A stretch of 64,000 nt of DNA from Liolophura sinensis. Lineage: Eukaryota; Mollusca; Polyplacophora; Chitonida; Chitonidae. Shown here in pieces: positions 48,513 through 61,867 of the stretch. The notes beneath the pieces are model-generated. The model was not told the DNA's origin. It saw nothing but the letters and a program-made list of their open reading frames with translations, and ran no database searches. The first letter of the stretch is position 1. Each line of letters opens with the position of its first letter. The stretch lies in the NCBI RefSeq assembly GCF_032854445.1, contig NC_088300.1, positions 21,183,608 to 21,247,607 of the forward strand, given 5' to 3'. The position numbers and the translations under genes were made by a program.

Positions 48513-48765
48513 GCGAATTGGATGTTGTTCATTCTTATTAAGTTAATTTTTTTTTATATACATATGGTTTCTAGTTTCAAAGAATATAATTGTAGATATT
48601 GCACATTTGCCTTCCCTCTTATACGTCAACCTTGAACTGTTCATTTTTATCTCCCGCATGTACGTAAATTTCTCGAGCGTCTAAAACACGAATCAATTAC
48701 AAGGTGTATATACAAGCATATATGCGTTTAATAAGCCTATATATTCTTCAGAAAGAATATATGTG

Positions 48766-48990
48766 ATGCATCTCTACGAGATTCTCCGTAACCAATTCAC
48801 GTGTCCCGGTAATACGTTAAATGTATCTCTTCGAAATCCTCCGTAACCAATTCACATATCTCAGTGATATGCTAAATGCATCTCTACCGGATCCTCTGTA
48901 ACCAATTCACGTGTCTCAGTAACACGCTAAATGCATCTCTACGAGATCTTCTGTAACCAATACACAGGTCTCAGTAATAGGTTAAATGTA
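48766..48990 (+). repeat. 55 bp tandem array, four copies
   Basis: Units start exactly 55 bp apart at 48,766, 48,821, 48,876 and 48,931, with a partial fifth at 48,986. Each reads ATG(C/T)ATCTCT then CC(T/G)TAACCAATTCAC and TCTCAGTAATACG(C/T)TAA with roughly 80-90% identity. A short inverted repeat (ATATTCTT/AAGAATAT at 48,741-48,760) adjoins its left end. The array lies just beyond the putative EHBP1 poly(A) site. Confidence 0.85.
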
Positions 48991-49019
48991 TTCACAGCTT
49001 TCATAAAGTAAACCAACAA

Positions 49020-52000
49020 GAGCAGAAGTTAACGAGAACATTTTATTAAATGCATGTTTACAACAGAATGACATCACTTTGTAGCAGTAATGGTAGCCCA
49101 TTCTCCCGACAAAACAAAGAACAAAATCTCTCGGGAGCCAAGTTTATACAGTGACACGCTACACTGGGAAAAAGAAGCACCGACTACTTAGCAATAAATT
49201 AATAAGAAATATTCACAAACTAAATTGAAACTGAGGGACAAAGTCGCACAGGCGGCGAAAACGCCTACACGTTCACTGTGCAATGACATACTGTATATAC
49301 TTTGTTACTATGTATACTGGCGACTGGAATGCCCTATTCGGAATCGTACTGGTTTCATCTATACAGTGATTTTACTATATTCATGTCACTGAAGATGATC
49401 TGAGCCCGACAACACTACACCGTAAAATCAGTGGACACTCGTGCTATATGGAGATTCAATAATTTGTGAGTAGATCAATAACGACCCGGGACCATATCAT
49501 CAACATCGAACCGTATAAGCTATATAACATATCTATCATCTACATACATTGAAACAATTTAAACTTCCAGTGACATACAATGGCATAATGATTAAAAATT
49601 TGGGTAAAATATTTTGGATGACAAAAAGAAAAAATGAACAAGTGCGACGTTATGAAAAAAAATATGGCAAGTAAACAATTAATCGCCACAATTGCCACAA
49701 TTAGCAGTGCTGAGAAGGCTTTATGTTAATGACTACTAGACAAAATAATGTGGTTGCCATCGTGCCAGATTAGACCCGATTTGCCGTTATATGTACTGTG
49801 AGCTGAAATCTCTACAGAGTATTTATCGAGCAACAGGTAAAACAGTAAACTTGGCACACGAAGTATTCTGACCACAACCAGCATTGTGGAATACATGTAC
49901 ACAAGGCGACTGTGCAGCTCCAGTGTAAACGTGTACGTAAAAGTGTACAAAAACTGTTGAACGTCAATCCTGAGCGATTTTAATTTACGAGCAAATTGCC
50001 AGGCTGAGCTTTTGCTTATTGACGAAAGAAGTTTCCATAATTCCTTACTGTAAAGGACAGTCTGGAGGTAACCAAGAGTATTATCGGCCTACCTAACCGT
50101 TTCTTATATGTTTATACATGCAATAAATTATATACCATACTACCATACTTGACGTCATTATGCTTCATACGAGCAGCAATCATATTAATCAAACCATATA
50201 AAGATCATGCCAACTGTCTGAATAAAATAAATTCGAAGTCTTTCCTTTTAAACACATGACAAAAATGAAGCACAGTGCGCTATTTTTCATCAGCATATTA
50301 AATCTACAAATGGATCCAATAAAAATTATGTCTACCTGATTGGGTTACCCCTTTGTTGAAGTTACCCTGCACGTATTGTCTGTCAGCGGTGTATAGTGAA
50401 TTTTATTTCAGTTGATAAACAGAATCAGTTCTATTCTTTTCTAATAAATGTGCCAGAAAATCGAATAAGTGTACAACATCAAGAATGTATACTCATGAAC
50501 ATAGGGTAAAGTATGGACAGACGTTGACATACAACCGTTTTCCATCCCACCCCACCCACCTATAAAGACACGCATAAGTATAAAGGTAATCACATAGGGG
50601 ATCATGGCAAAGTGAAGCCATTATATACCTGTCAACGTTATACCATATATATACATATATATATTTATCACACGTGTTGACAAGTTTTAAGCCATGGTGA
50701 TGGACATCAGATCACGTCCATGTTGCTGTTCACCAAAACCACAGGGGGGCCACGTGCACCTCAGCTTTGACATCGAACAAAATTTTCGTCATGTGACGAA
50801 AGAGCTGATATCCAGCAAAACTCTGGTGTAGTGAACAAAGATGTGACATCCAGCAAAAATTCTGATGTATTAATATAGCAGTCCCCGTCATTTTTTTATC
50901 TTTTCACAAGCAACAATGCCTACATATATCTGAATCATGGCAGCAATGGATAATCCTGGAAGTTCACGCGCTGTGAGTTCCATGTTTTGCCAGAAGGCTA
51001 TAGACACTAATATGATCAAACACAGCAATGCTCCACATGTTTAAGCTGTACAACAAATATACCATGGAACATCATCAAAATGCAGCAATAACACTAGATA
51101 ACACTATACTCATATATACATGTTCTCCAGCACCCGAAGAGAAACTCTTAGCATCCAAGAATTTGGTTAAACATAGAAACGCCATATGGCTTTACATGGT
51201 CATAATTTCTTAAACAGTGCTCAGCTGTAACTGAAAGCAAAATCACATGTATTTACCGATTTCATTTCGTGAAAACTTTCCACCTATTCTATAAGTGTCA
51301 AAATCAATGTATATGAAGACAATACAGATCTCTTCTCTGTTTCAAGATATTTCACATCTACGTAAACATTTTTTGGGGTACTTTCATGCTCATCATGCAC
51401 CGTACTCTGTACACCGTTTAAGTAAAGCTGATAACCAACACATCACGCGTAAGTTTTCTTCTTTAAAGTAACAATGGCAAGACATATTGTCAGCACTCAA
51501 AGCATCAAATACACATACTGGACATATCATACGCATTGATACTAGACTATCGCTATTTGCTTTTACCATCCAGAAAGATTTCAATTATATATGACTAGAC
51601 TGGACAATCCTCCATCTTACAATGATTCTTTCTCACACCTACCCTCAACCTTTACGCTGCACAGTCATACTAATCTTGAACAAAAGCTGTGTGACAATCT
51701 ATCAGCATGGTTCATATTTATGAATTCATATAACAATCAAATCAGCATGAGCGGAATTTCTACCTCTATTTTCCTCGCTTACTTTGAGCACTGAGCACTG
51801 CAATAGACATTCTGACAATGTGTTGATGTAAATGCATTTACCTGCTGACTGCAGACATCACTGTTCTGATTAAGCCACGGATAGAATGGAAAGGAAATTA
51901 CATAAAAGGGTAAAACTGGTCAGGATGGATCAGAAAAGTCAAATGCCTTCACTGGTGTCACCAGCAGAATGGGCATAGAGGGCACCATACCTGTAACTAC

Positions 52001-53132
52001 ACAGTTTTCCAGTTGTTTAGTGCCAGTTTGGCTCTCATGGCACTCACGTCACACACCTGTAAAATAGCGTTTTGCTGAGTGATTGGAAGCCATTAGACAA
52101 GAAATCCGGTCGATCTCAGAGGATGTGGGAATGTGTAAAAGGCCAAAACCATTAAAAGGCTGATGAAATATTGCATGGGGTGGAAACATCGGCCCTTGGC
52201 ACAGAAGACATTGCCTTCAGTCTTAGAGCTTTTCTCCTCAAGAAAAGTTGGTGTTCAGGGAAAAAAATCAGAGAGAGATTAAGCTATTGGTTTGAGTAAG
52301 CCAAATGAGCTCTATCATTTCATATTCAGTGAGCTCCCAGTAGTTACCGGGAAGTTTGGAGCCAGTTGTAAATTGATGGGGTTATAATTCCCACTTTGGA
52401 GACGGTTCTATCGCAGTGTGTGTGTGAGAGAGACAACAGAGGGGATTAATAGCGATGGAGGTAACAGGAAAACTGCGGGACAGGCCAAGAGGGTCAGAGC
52501 ATGAAGGAATTACTGATGATAACCACTCACTAGTCTCTCTAACTCTGAACCGGATTAACAACCTGTAGCAGTTCCCCGACTCCCAAATGAATGATCCGTC
52601 ATTGGAAATGGGGAGTCGCCAGAGACTGGGCGACAAGTCTTCACGCTGCTAATGGCACTTCACAAGTGAGCACTTAACGGGAAAAACACCAACACCTGAC
52701 AAGGGGGCACCGTAATGAATTTCACTGAGTGTGCTGTCAGATAGCGGTACTGCTGCTGCTGGTGGGAGAGGGTGACGGGTGCAGGGGGGCGATCTGGAGG
52801 TAGACGGTGATGTATGAGTGGAGAGGAGGATGACGAGGGGTGGGCTCGACACTGGCAGGTCGCCTCTCTCTGGAGACCAAGACGCTTCCATAGACGAGTG
52901 ACAGGGAAGCCGCAAATGGTTTGAGGTTATCACAACTAGCACCCAATCTGACCAGAGGTTGATTGGAGCTGCGTTGGAAGTGACAGGAGGCTGGTGGGGA
53001 GTTAGCAGGCTCGGGAGGGTCACACAGCACTCAGGCAAGGGACATAATCCAGCGATAAGACCGACTTTGATCAGTTGACTAGAGAGTGAATGTCAGGGTA
53101 GTGTGGTAATCCCTGTCAAGTGGCCGACTCTG
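49020..53132 (-). other. EHBP1: Putative long EHBP1 3' UTR
   Basis: From the EHBP1 stop down to a strong poly(A) signal candidate at 49,042-49,047 I recognise no SINE, minisatellite or alien repeat, whereas 41-49 kb just beyond is crowded with them. This absence is consistent with a transcribed, constrained 3' UTR of about 4.1 kb. A second possible AATAAA (TTTATT on the plus strand) lies at 50,403-50,408 and could give a shorter isoform. The block at 52.4-53.0 kb is GC-richer and could be regulatory instead. Boundaries are inferred; there may also be shorter ends using non-consensus signals. Confidence 0.4.
49042..49047 (-). terminator. Candidate EHBP1 poly(A) signal
   Basis: TTTATT on the plus strand, AATAAA on the minus strand. 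About 20-30 bases downstream in the transcript direction the minus strand becomes T/G-rich (CTCTTGTTGGTTT), as expected of a downstream element for cleavage. It is the first such combination near the point where dispersed repeats resume. Confidence 0.4.
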
Positions 53133-53214
53133 TCACTGTATCGTACAGGACTTCTCCTCCTTCAGCAGTTTGCCTTCACTGATCCGCTGGGTCAGTCTTT
53201 CTTCTTCTTCAATC
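53133..53214 (-). CDS. EHBP1: EHBP1 last coding exon, acidic/basic tail and CaaX-type C-terminus
   Basis: The last coding segment, minus strand. It follows a long pyrimidine tract and CAG acceptor (intron side 53,215-53,240) and runs to a TGA at 53,133-53,135. The first G completes the split Ala codon; 26 codons follow: IEEEERLTQRISEGK, then LLKEEKSCTIQ and stop. The charged helix continues the bMERB coiled coil, as in vertebrate EHBP1, whose C-terminus also has a glutamate-rich run, a lysine-rich stretch and a final Cys-aliphatic-aliphatic-Gln box. The terminal C-T-I-Q fits a CaaX prenylation signal, so the protein may be lipid-anchored to recycling membranes; prenylation itself is inference. 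Phase agreement with 61868-61982, the splice signals and the conserved tail together make this secure despite its small size. Confidence 0.87.
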
Positions 53215-53586
53215 CTGCCGAGGAAAAACACAAGAAAAACTTCATAATAGAAAATTCAATAAAACTTGCTGAGATCGATCTGGGAATTAGTGAACAGATT
53301 AGGGAATCCTTATCTATTGCCTGATAACATTAGAACATGGCAAGCTTTCATCAGCAAATTGATAGAGCAAATTGACCAAGGCAGGAGAGTGTATGATTGA
53401 TGTCTAGCTTAATCTGACTGTTTGAGACGGCGGCTGAGAGCACCACGCCCAGGTTTTAATCCCTCAGAGGCCATACTCTTACACATGACTCTATTCCCCC
53501 AAATACAAATGACTACAAAAATGCTACCAGAAACAAAGACAAGGGCAGGCCTTAGGACAACTACCCCATGTTTAAGTGGCTGTTGT

Positions 53587-53598
53587 GGATTAGGATTA
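53587..53598 (+). promoter_or_regulatory. Tandem GGATTA pair in the EHBP1 last intron
   Basis: GGATTAGGATTA, two adjoining K50 homeodomain sites, with a further TAATCC at 53,457-53,462. About 370 bp upstream (transcript sense) of the last exon. Single TAATCC words are expected by chance in 64 kb; an exact tandem is less so. Confidence 0.3.
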
Positions 53599-54647
53599 AC
53601 CCAGAAAAACTCACTACACAAGTACACAGAAGTTTGGATGAGATAGCATTGTGCACGGTAGACAAACCAGAGTCTGCTCTAAGCCCTCCTTCGTATTCAC
53701 AGGTTTCAAAAACCTCAATGCCATCGCATCCGCTAATGTTGTAGTCCTTTCAGACACAAACCTATTTGATGACAATTGTCCACAATTTTCATAACAATGA
53801 TAATCTTGTAACTGAATGGTGTGATACCACAACAGTTCCAATCACAAAACATTCAATTCCCCCAAATGCTGTAACTGGATGTTTTGGTTGTTTAAACTAT
53901 TAACTGTGTTAAAGTTAATAGAAGTTGATTTTTTTGCTTTTCAATAGTACATATATGCTCTGAGCTGGAAGCAGTTGGTTCCTTTATGTAAAGTGAATCA
54001 CATCTAAAATGCTGTCAATGCCCACAGAAAGGTGAGTTACACTATGAAAGAAATGAGGGGTTAAAGATGAGCAGCTGTTGACTTGTGATTTACTTCGCTC
54101 ATACTTGACCTTGGTGACATGCCTGAACAAAAGGAGCTAGACAATGGTTGAGACACATCAGAAATCTGTTACCTGTGCACAGAAAACAAGCGAGAATGCC
54201 TTGAATAAGAGATAACCTGGCTACAAGCTGTGACAACAGTGTATCTCTTCTAGGCTATTCTCTGGGGAAATCTGTGCCAGAGGGGTTCTTTTCACCAACT
54301 GCAACTGTTTGTCATATGAAGGGCAAACATTACACAATGAGACAATGCTACCAAATTTTAAGAAGGTATAGATGACTGAAAATAAGGGAGGAAGATCTAG
54401 AAAGGGCAATCAGGTCAATGACAGATAAGAAGGATGGTTTCATTCTTAGATTTACTACACTGTAAAATGAATGAATTCGAAAAAGACTAAGCCCTGCTAT
54501 TTTAATTAGACACTGCACTGCCATGTATCTGGGAATTCCATCTGAACTTTTCTATTATCAATAAAATAGAAGAAGCTGTTCATCAATAGCTAGCATCTTA
54601 ACCTTGAAAATCTAACACATTTCATATTTTTGCAATTAAAATTGTTT

Positions 54648-54790
54648 TAATTATTTGTTTATTTATTTGATTGGTGATTTACGCCGTACTCAAGAATATT
54701 TCACTTATACGACAGCGGCCAGCATTATGGTGGGAGGAAACCTGGCACAGCCCGGGGGAAACCCACGACCATCTGCACGTTGCTTAAGCA
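54648..54790 (-). mobile_element. SINE-like insertion in EHBP1 intron
   Basis: Plus-strand reading TTATTTGTTTATTTATTTGA, TTGGTGATTTACGCCGTACT, CAAGAATATTTCACTTATAC, CAGCATTATGGTGGGAGGAA, CCCGGGGGAAACCCACGACC. It is among the least diverged body copies, in the same orientation as the gene. No tRNA head. Confidence 0.8.
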
Positions 54791-55067
54791 TGCACCATGC
54801 TGATTTCTTTTAATAACTGAATGAAAATTTGTACCCCAAAAAAGGACAGATTCACACAGTTTTGAATATGGTTTCAGTTGTCTCTGCTGAGGTTTACTTA
54901 ATGTTGTGTTACTTTAAATCAAAGAATATGCCAAAGTAGAGACACATTCCCTGGTGACTGAAGTGATAAAGTATCACCATTGGCAGACTAATGGTAAATA
55001 GTTACACCGTGGATTATCCACAAATTTGTAAATGTAATTAAGATTAATTCTGACTGCAAGTAAAAAA

Positions 55068-55105
55068 TATGATATGCGTGAAAAATATGATATGCATGAA
55101 AATAA
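55068..55105 (+). repeat. Short direct repeat
   Basis: AAAAATATGATATGC(G/A)TG occurs twice in tandem, 17 bp period. Minor slippage product within the intron. Confidence 0.6.
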
Positions 55106-56874
55106 ATGTATCAGATTTTCAAGGGAAAAAAATTGGACAGCAGGTTTCTAGGTTAAATCTCCAGCCAAACCCTGATACACCTTGGCAGGTAATTTGCTGA
55201 CAAACCATACAGGATACACACAGCATGTCGATTTCCATTGTAATCGGAGGTTGCGTAGTGCATGTGCCTCAGGTATCATAGGGACAGCGACAAGATTATT
55301 GAGAACCTGTCTGATTAAGGCCAACCACCTGGACCAGGGGATTGCTGGGATTTAGATTAACCCCACACCAACAACACAGCAATCACAGCAAGTCAGGCTA
55401 GTCATTCAACAAGCTATTCAACAAAGCACTTAATATTATCTAAGATTACAAGATAAGACTACCAAAGTAAACTGATACTATCATTTATTTTCCTTTTCTA
55501 AAAGGATCAGTAATGTTGTGTGACAAGTGTGGAAAGGGTGTGCTTAGCCTTTAATATGACAATCTTGATCCACATTTATGAGGACAGCTTAAAGCCAACG
55601 TGGAGTGTTTGTCTTCAGCCAGGAAAAAGCCAGCTGGTAGTGGTCAAGCAAATGTCTGGTGTGTCCTTCCTGTTCACAACTGGTCAGTCTTATAAAAACA
55701 TGATCGTGAATCCATAAAAAAGATTTCTGAGAAAACATCAAACTGTTGGTCAGAGGTGTTGATAGGAAATGTGATAACAATAAAAGATCATAATTGTCTA
55801 TTGATTAGTTTGAGAAAGACAAACAGACTGGCCAGTAGTGTGAAAGTTTTACAAGAAGAAAGCAGGGTAGTTCCCCCTTTAGAGCTCTTCAGTGTAACAA
55901 TGTCTGAGGCAGGGAAGCACCACAAGGTTGTGTACAAAACTAATTTCTCCAATCTAATTATTCTAAGTAGAGCAAAATGGCTCTTGAAATGAAAAGCATG
56001 GCTTTGAAGAGAGCTGCTGTGTGGCTGGGGTTAATTTGAAGCGGTAATTTCATGAGTAGATAACAGTTGTAGAGGCCATCAGTGTAGCTATGTTGGGGGT
56101 AATTGGGGGAGCGGGGCTGAGCATAAGCTGCCTCCTATCACTGCCCCGTCATCCATGCGCTCCAGAATTGACTATTGATCCATGGGGCCTAGTTATGCCA
56201 CACATGGCCAGCCAATGACTGCCCCTAATCCCCTGTTAATTATCTCTCGGGGGACACAAGAGAAAACTTTCAAGTGTAACACAGAAAAAAGAGCGATGAG
56301 CAATGGATCAGAAAGGCACTAATCCTCTTCCCATATTCCTCTATTCAAATACCCTTTTTCCCTTCCCTTCTGCACCATAAAGTCTTTAATGAAAACATTA
56401 ATTTTGTTTTCTTTCTGGGTTTTCTTTTTTATGATCCACTCAAGGGTTGGTCTGGGAATATCTCCACCTTAGCTTACACAACATTGCCTGGTCTGCTTTC
56501 TCTGTGATGGAGGACAACCATGTTACTACATCACAGCCAAACAAACAGCAGACCTATGGGCAAATGTCGACTTCAGCATTATGTCTTTACCTCTTATAAT
56601 TTCAGATTAAGTAACTATATCCTATACACAGTATGTCCAAACAAAAAAAAATTAACAAATTAATCAGATTACATCCATTTATAATCTTTGCTTGCAAAAC
56701 CATCTAGATCAGTTTCCCTTTCTGAAATTGAGGTTATTTATCAACAAGTTTTTATCTTTGGTTTCATCTAATAGAAGTTTACATTGTTGCCTGATAACTT
56801 ACCGACAGGCTATAATGCAAGAACATAAAAGACTCACATAAAGTCTATACAAACATTATTATGATTTAAAATCT

Positions 56875-56970
56875 GGTAAATAAATAAATTAATAATAAAT
56901 AAATTAAAATCAAAAAAAATAAATTAATTAATATAAAATGAAATAAAATAAAAAATAAAATAAAAAAAGG
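56875..56970 (+). repeat. A/T-rich simple sequence (AATAAAT)n
   Basis: About 95 bp of A-rich AAAT/AATAAA sequence in the EHBP1 intron. No SINE body adjoins it, so it is either a lone microsatellite or the tail of a decayed retroposon. Confidence 0.7.
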
Positions 56971-59900
56971 AATTCATCCAAAAGCAATTGTCATGTTTTC
57001 TCTCTACACCTTCAATATGAAAAAAAAAATTAAGTTCTGAAAGATACAACACAACTGGACAAATTTGGGAGTCAAATACTGGCTGATCTAGAGCATTGGA
57101 CAGAGCAAAGGCATAAAAAAATTATATTCATCTTCACAAAACCAGACTTAGAAATGGGATTTTTCAAAGGGGTATGGCGACAAGGAGCCCTGGGTGAAGT
57201 GTTTGTATTTTGTTTGATGTTGATGAAGCAGTAGATGTGTATTACAGAAGGTGAGTTCTGAGGACTACGTAAAGCTGGCTGGGTTATAGTGATGTAACAG
57301 AGGCTGAGACCAGATTACATGTACAGAAGGACACCAGGGAGATCTGGCCTCCAGCGGTCCAGGGAGGGCCAGTCTGAATCAGTCAGCCTGCACAAGTCAT
57401 TGATCTACATGCATAGTAATTAAATCAACCACTCAACTATAACTTATACCAATAAGTCAGCTCTAGGCAGGAAAATTAAACAGACAGACAACGCAGTTTT
57501 GTGAAGAGATATGTCCCCTATTGTCATCTGACCCAATCCCTGTGAAGAGTGTATCAAGCCTCGTCCTACTGGTTCAACGCGCTTCCAAAAGGTTTATCTC
57601 TGTCCTTTAGACATACCTTAGTTCTACCTGGCTGATGACAAGCCGTCAGGTAAAGCACCGCCAATAATTGAGTAGAGAGCTGTTAATCAGATTACAGATA
57701 ATTACAACCATTTCATTAGGCTGGCTCCGGTTAGGGGATTTGTTCCATTCTACAGCTTAAACCTCACAACAAATAATGTGTCCAAATCAGTGGCAAGGGA
57801 ATTCCCTGGCCCCAGTAAGCCTGCCCAAGGCCAGAGCCCTGCCATTGGCAGCCAACACACACATGCAATTTTGATTAATTTCTCCTCGTTTCAAAAACAA
57901 AGGATGGGATTTGCTGCTGAGGGTGGAAGGTTAATCACAAGGCCCTTAGCATCAGAATAGTTCTTGAAGTTCACTTCACACATACAACAAACGTCTTTAG
58001 CATCTCTAGCCACTGTCAATGATCTGAACGCCTAATCACCTAACTTCAATCAAAGCCTTATCAGGAAATACCACTACTGAAGTAGCCCACACTCGAACCT
58101 ATGAATATCACTTCTCATGCTTAAATGATGGGATTTTATTGAATACCATTATTCTTTTGAAAATCAAATTAATGTAAACGTTTAACAATGTCAATGTCCG
58201 AGGGATGCGCCAAATTTGATCACATCTTAATACAAATATGTATTTGATGAATTTACAGTTTTAAACTGAAGATGCTTTACTTTAACTTTTAATTTTAAGT
58301 ATAAACACAATTTACAATTTTTATTTAAAAGATACAATGAACCACTTGCGGATATTCTATTCAAAACAAATATTTCAGTGATTGTTTTTTTTTTTTGTAG
58401 AACATCTAAGGTGTAATAATGATAATGGAGTTCTGTTATCTGACATTTTCAGCTGCTGTAATTCTTATACCTTCTCCCTTTGGGCAACATGATTATTCAA
58501 GTGTATTCTGAAGACATTATCCTGTGTAGACTAATAAAACTATACTTTTTGTGAAGCCCTGAAACTGACCAACCCAACCAATGCAGATCTGTCTCCTAAA
58601 TGATGTTAAAAGAGTGCATAACACAGTAAAAGTTGAACTTATATACCTGAAAATGTTCAGGAATGGAGTGTTCTTGACCTATACTACCTGGTTGACAGAA
58701 TCACTAGTGTTACTGGGTATTTTCAAACTATACATAAAAAGGTTGGGGAAAGGAGTTGGCAGAATCACTGGAAATTATGAAGATGAATTTACTTTGCAAT
58801 ACTTTGATCTTGTACCTGCCTTACAGGACGAACACCTTCCCTGACTAGGAAACAAGGATACAGAAAATACATGTACAAATGGATTTACCAGTGACAGAGC
58901 CATGCATCTTACATGTGTAATATTACTTCATATGTAAATTTTCTGTTATGAAGAATACCCGCCACCAACAATTTCTGTATTCAAAAATGTCTGCTATTTT
59001 TGCATGGGATTCCACAAACCAAATTTGTTGACAGTCTCACAAATAACAGCCTCAAATAGTTAAAAGATGGTTGAATATCAGGAAACTCTTTTATGGCTGC
59101 AATGGAGGGCGACATCACTTGCCGGACTATGCACAAGCATTCAAAACTACTTCTACACGTTATGTGAGAATAATTAAATTTTCTAGGCTTACGGAGTTGA
59201 AAAACTCAACATGCAAAGCATAAGGTTATACAGTAAGAGGAAACTTTTTTCATCTCTGGAGTTGTAAGCTCACAACACCAGGGGTTTACTTTTCAGACAA
59301 TAGTCTGCCAGTCAATTGTTAGCCCAGAGAATTCCCCCCCTAAAACAGCAGCATACACTAGGTATGTTAAACAAAATCCCGCCTGTTTTCATGAATTGAA
59401 TCTGAAGTTTTCTAAACTATATCAAAGTTACTGCATCAAAATGAACATAAAATAAAAAATACTGATGAAATTTAATCAGGTAGACAATAGCCCTGACAAA
59501 TGTCTGCACAGATTGCTGGTACAAATATTGACATGTAAACAGAGATGAGTGCTTAGTGGTAGCTGAGGTAGACACCATCCTTGTTATCCCTTCCCCCAAT
59601 GACAGCCCTAACACTGGGTGTCTACCCTGCTCCCTATACACCCACTGCCCTGAAGAGCTAGGTAAATTCAACCCCGACTTTCTCTGCACTTGTGCATGAC
59701 ATGTAAGACAGGCAGGTTGGCATGTCAGGGGAAATTGGTCAGGTGTATTTCATAAGGACATCTGGTTGTGTGTGCATATCGTGGTGATGGACCCCACCCT
59801 TATACAGTGAAGAGTTATAAAATTTCAACATTAAATCTGAATACAGTCATCTTCAACACCAGGCAAAACAGCCAATCAAGCTTGCTATGCAACCAAAAAA

Positions 59901-61867
59901 GAAAAAGCACTTTTGCTTAATTTTCTGTGATCAGTGTGAAATATTTAATTTCAGTTGACTTGTCTTAATGTTTCAATATATTGAACTGACAATATATTTT
60001 CAATATATTTAACTAATTACCACATTAACTGGTACATGTACTTTCATTGCTTTTTCATTTCATGAACCAAAATAAACACATCACTATATTACAGACCTTT
60101 CTTCACTGTCGCTGAAGACAACACATTTGACCAATACATAAGTGATACTAATACAGGTCAACCAAATGTCGCACACATTAGTCAGACTTGTTTAACTGTT
60201 TTATGATGTCCATGGCATCACGATAGCTTTCGCCAATAACAGAATGATAAGTACGATTGTCACAAGAAGGCACAGACTTGTTGGATTCATCCAGTCCGGC
60301 CGCGAAGGACTTGGACTCTCAGAAAGCCTTTCTTGAAGGGTGATTATACTATTTCACATCACATTATGATTTTTTTACAAGTTTCACTTTGGCCATTTTT
60401 GGTTTTGGACAACCATACATTTTTCAGCACTAAACCAACTTTAGGTAATTATTGGTGAGATCCTTATTAAGATGAATGTGCATGTACATCTAAAACATGA
60501 ATTTCAAATTTTTTATCCACTAGAATTAGAGATATGGTATTTATATATAAAGAGTATCTGCACTTTTTTTCTCTTTCTCAGAAACACACTCAGAACACAC
60601 GGTGGAAGTTAGAAACAGAAGTTGAACTATTCCATTAATATCAGCAATTAGCACAAGATCTACGGAGTTGACTATTGTCAAGTGGCATAAATATTTCCCA
60701 CCAAGGAGAACTGACTGTAACGGAATGTTTGTGAACACCCTAACTGATGGACAGTCCGATCGAGGAGGCCAGTGAGGTACATGAGAAGCAGAATACCTTT
60801 GTCACATTTGGACAGTATCTGAGCACAATAAGAGAAAAACAGTTTTGAAAGGCTGAAGTTGTGTGGTTTTTGTGCACCTCTGTTAGGCATGATCAATGTG
60901 GGAGAAATTAGGAGACAGCACCGAGATGGCGGTTGGACAAAGGCTGTCCCAGTACAGCATCAATAGACCCCAGGGGCCAGTTAATGATCCCTACAGCCAC
61001 AACAATGTCCCTCGCATTTACACCAGGGGAGACAGTGCTGAATCCGTCTCAGAGCTGAGAGAGAGTAGAGAGAAAGTATGGCGATCAGCTGAGAGGAGAA
61101 CGCAATCAGCTGTCAGAAGACACTACCTCACTCCCTGCTTCCCTCCAAATGATGCATCAGACAAAATGTATTGACACAAAAATCATTACTCACAATGCAA
61201 CAGCCACACACAAGGAAATACCCGATAAAAACATCCTCCCACAAAAAACAATTTATACAAATAGAGTGTTGAATATGGGAGAGTGGATAATGGGCAGGTA
61301 GTTGAGAGAGCGGAGAGTTAAATGGTTTATCACTGCTCTTCTACAGGTCTGTATTCATAGCCTTTAGACAGCCATTAGAATGCAGTATACACACTCTCTG
61401 TCTAATTCCCTCTGTACAAATCAACTTAATGCAATTTACCCCAGGTTGATAGGAAAACAAACAAAGGAAACCTGTCAGAGAGTGGGGGCAGTGGGGCTGT
61501 GTATGGGGCACACAATGGCAGCTATGCTGGACATTGTCACACAAGCCTACACTAGGCTCACTTGTCATTACACATTAACAGTTCCCGTCACCGCTTATAT
61601 CCATTAACACAACTGATGACATATCAATCAACCTTCTCCCATTTAATATTTTCCTTGTGAAAATCCCCAATAAGTTATTTGAGAATAATACACCAAAGGT
61701 GATGTGAAGAGTGTGGCAAACTGTTGTCTGATGCTTTGCTCAGAACTCAACATCATATTAATGGAGCCTGGTTTAAGAGATTGTCATGCGAATAAAATCT
61801 GAGTGTAAGTCGCAATTCAGATGATAAATCAGAGCTCTGAAGCCAAATGTGCGTGTATCTGACTTAC

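Larger units (their letters stand above)
53215..61867 (-). other. EHBP1: Last intron of EHBP1 (8,653 bp)
   Basis: Phase-2 intron between the two recognised exons, GT at its 5' end (61867-61866) and AG at its 3' end (53216-53215). No exon was seen inside. It carries one SINE-like insertion (54.65-54.79 kb), an A/T-rich simple stretch (56.88-56.97 kb), and several repeat-free, more GC-balanced blocks that look like regulatory DNA: about 55.99-56.30, 57.29-57.96 and 60.89-61.16 kb. Some contain homeodomain-type sites: TAATCC at 56,226 and 56,320, TTAATTA at 56,236, and tandem GGATTA at 53,587-53,598. The rest is unremarkable AT-rich intron. Conservation of these blocks is not demonstrated here. 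Confidence 0.8.
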
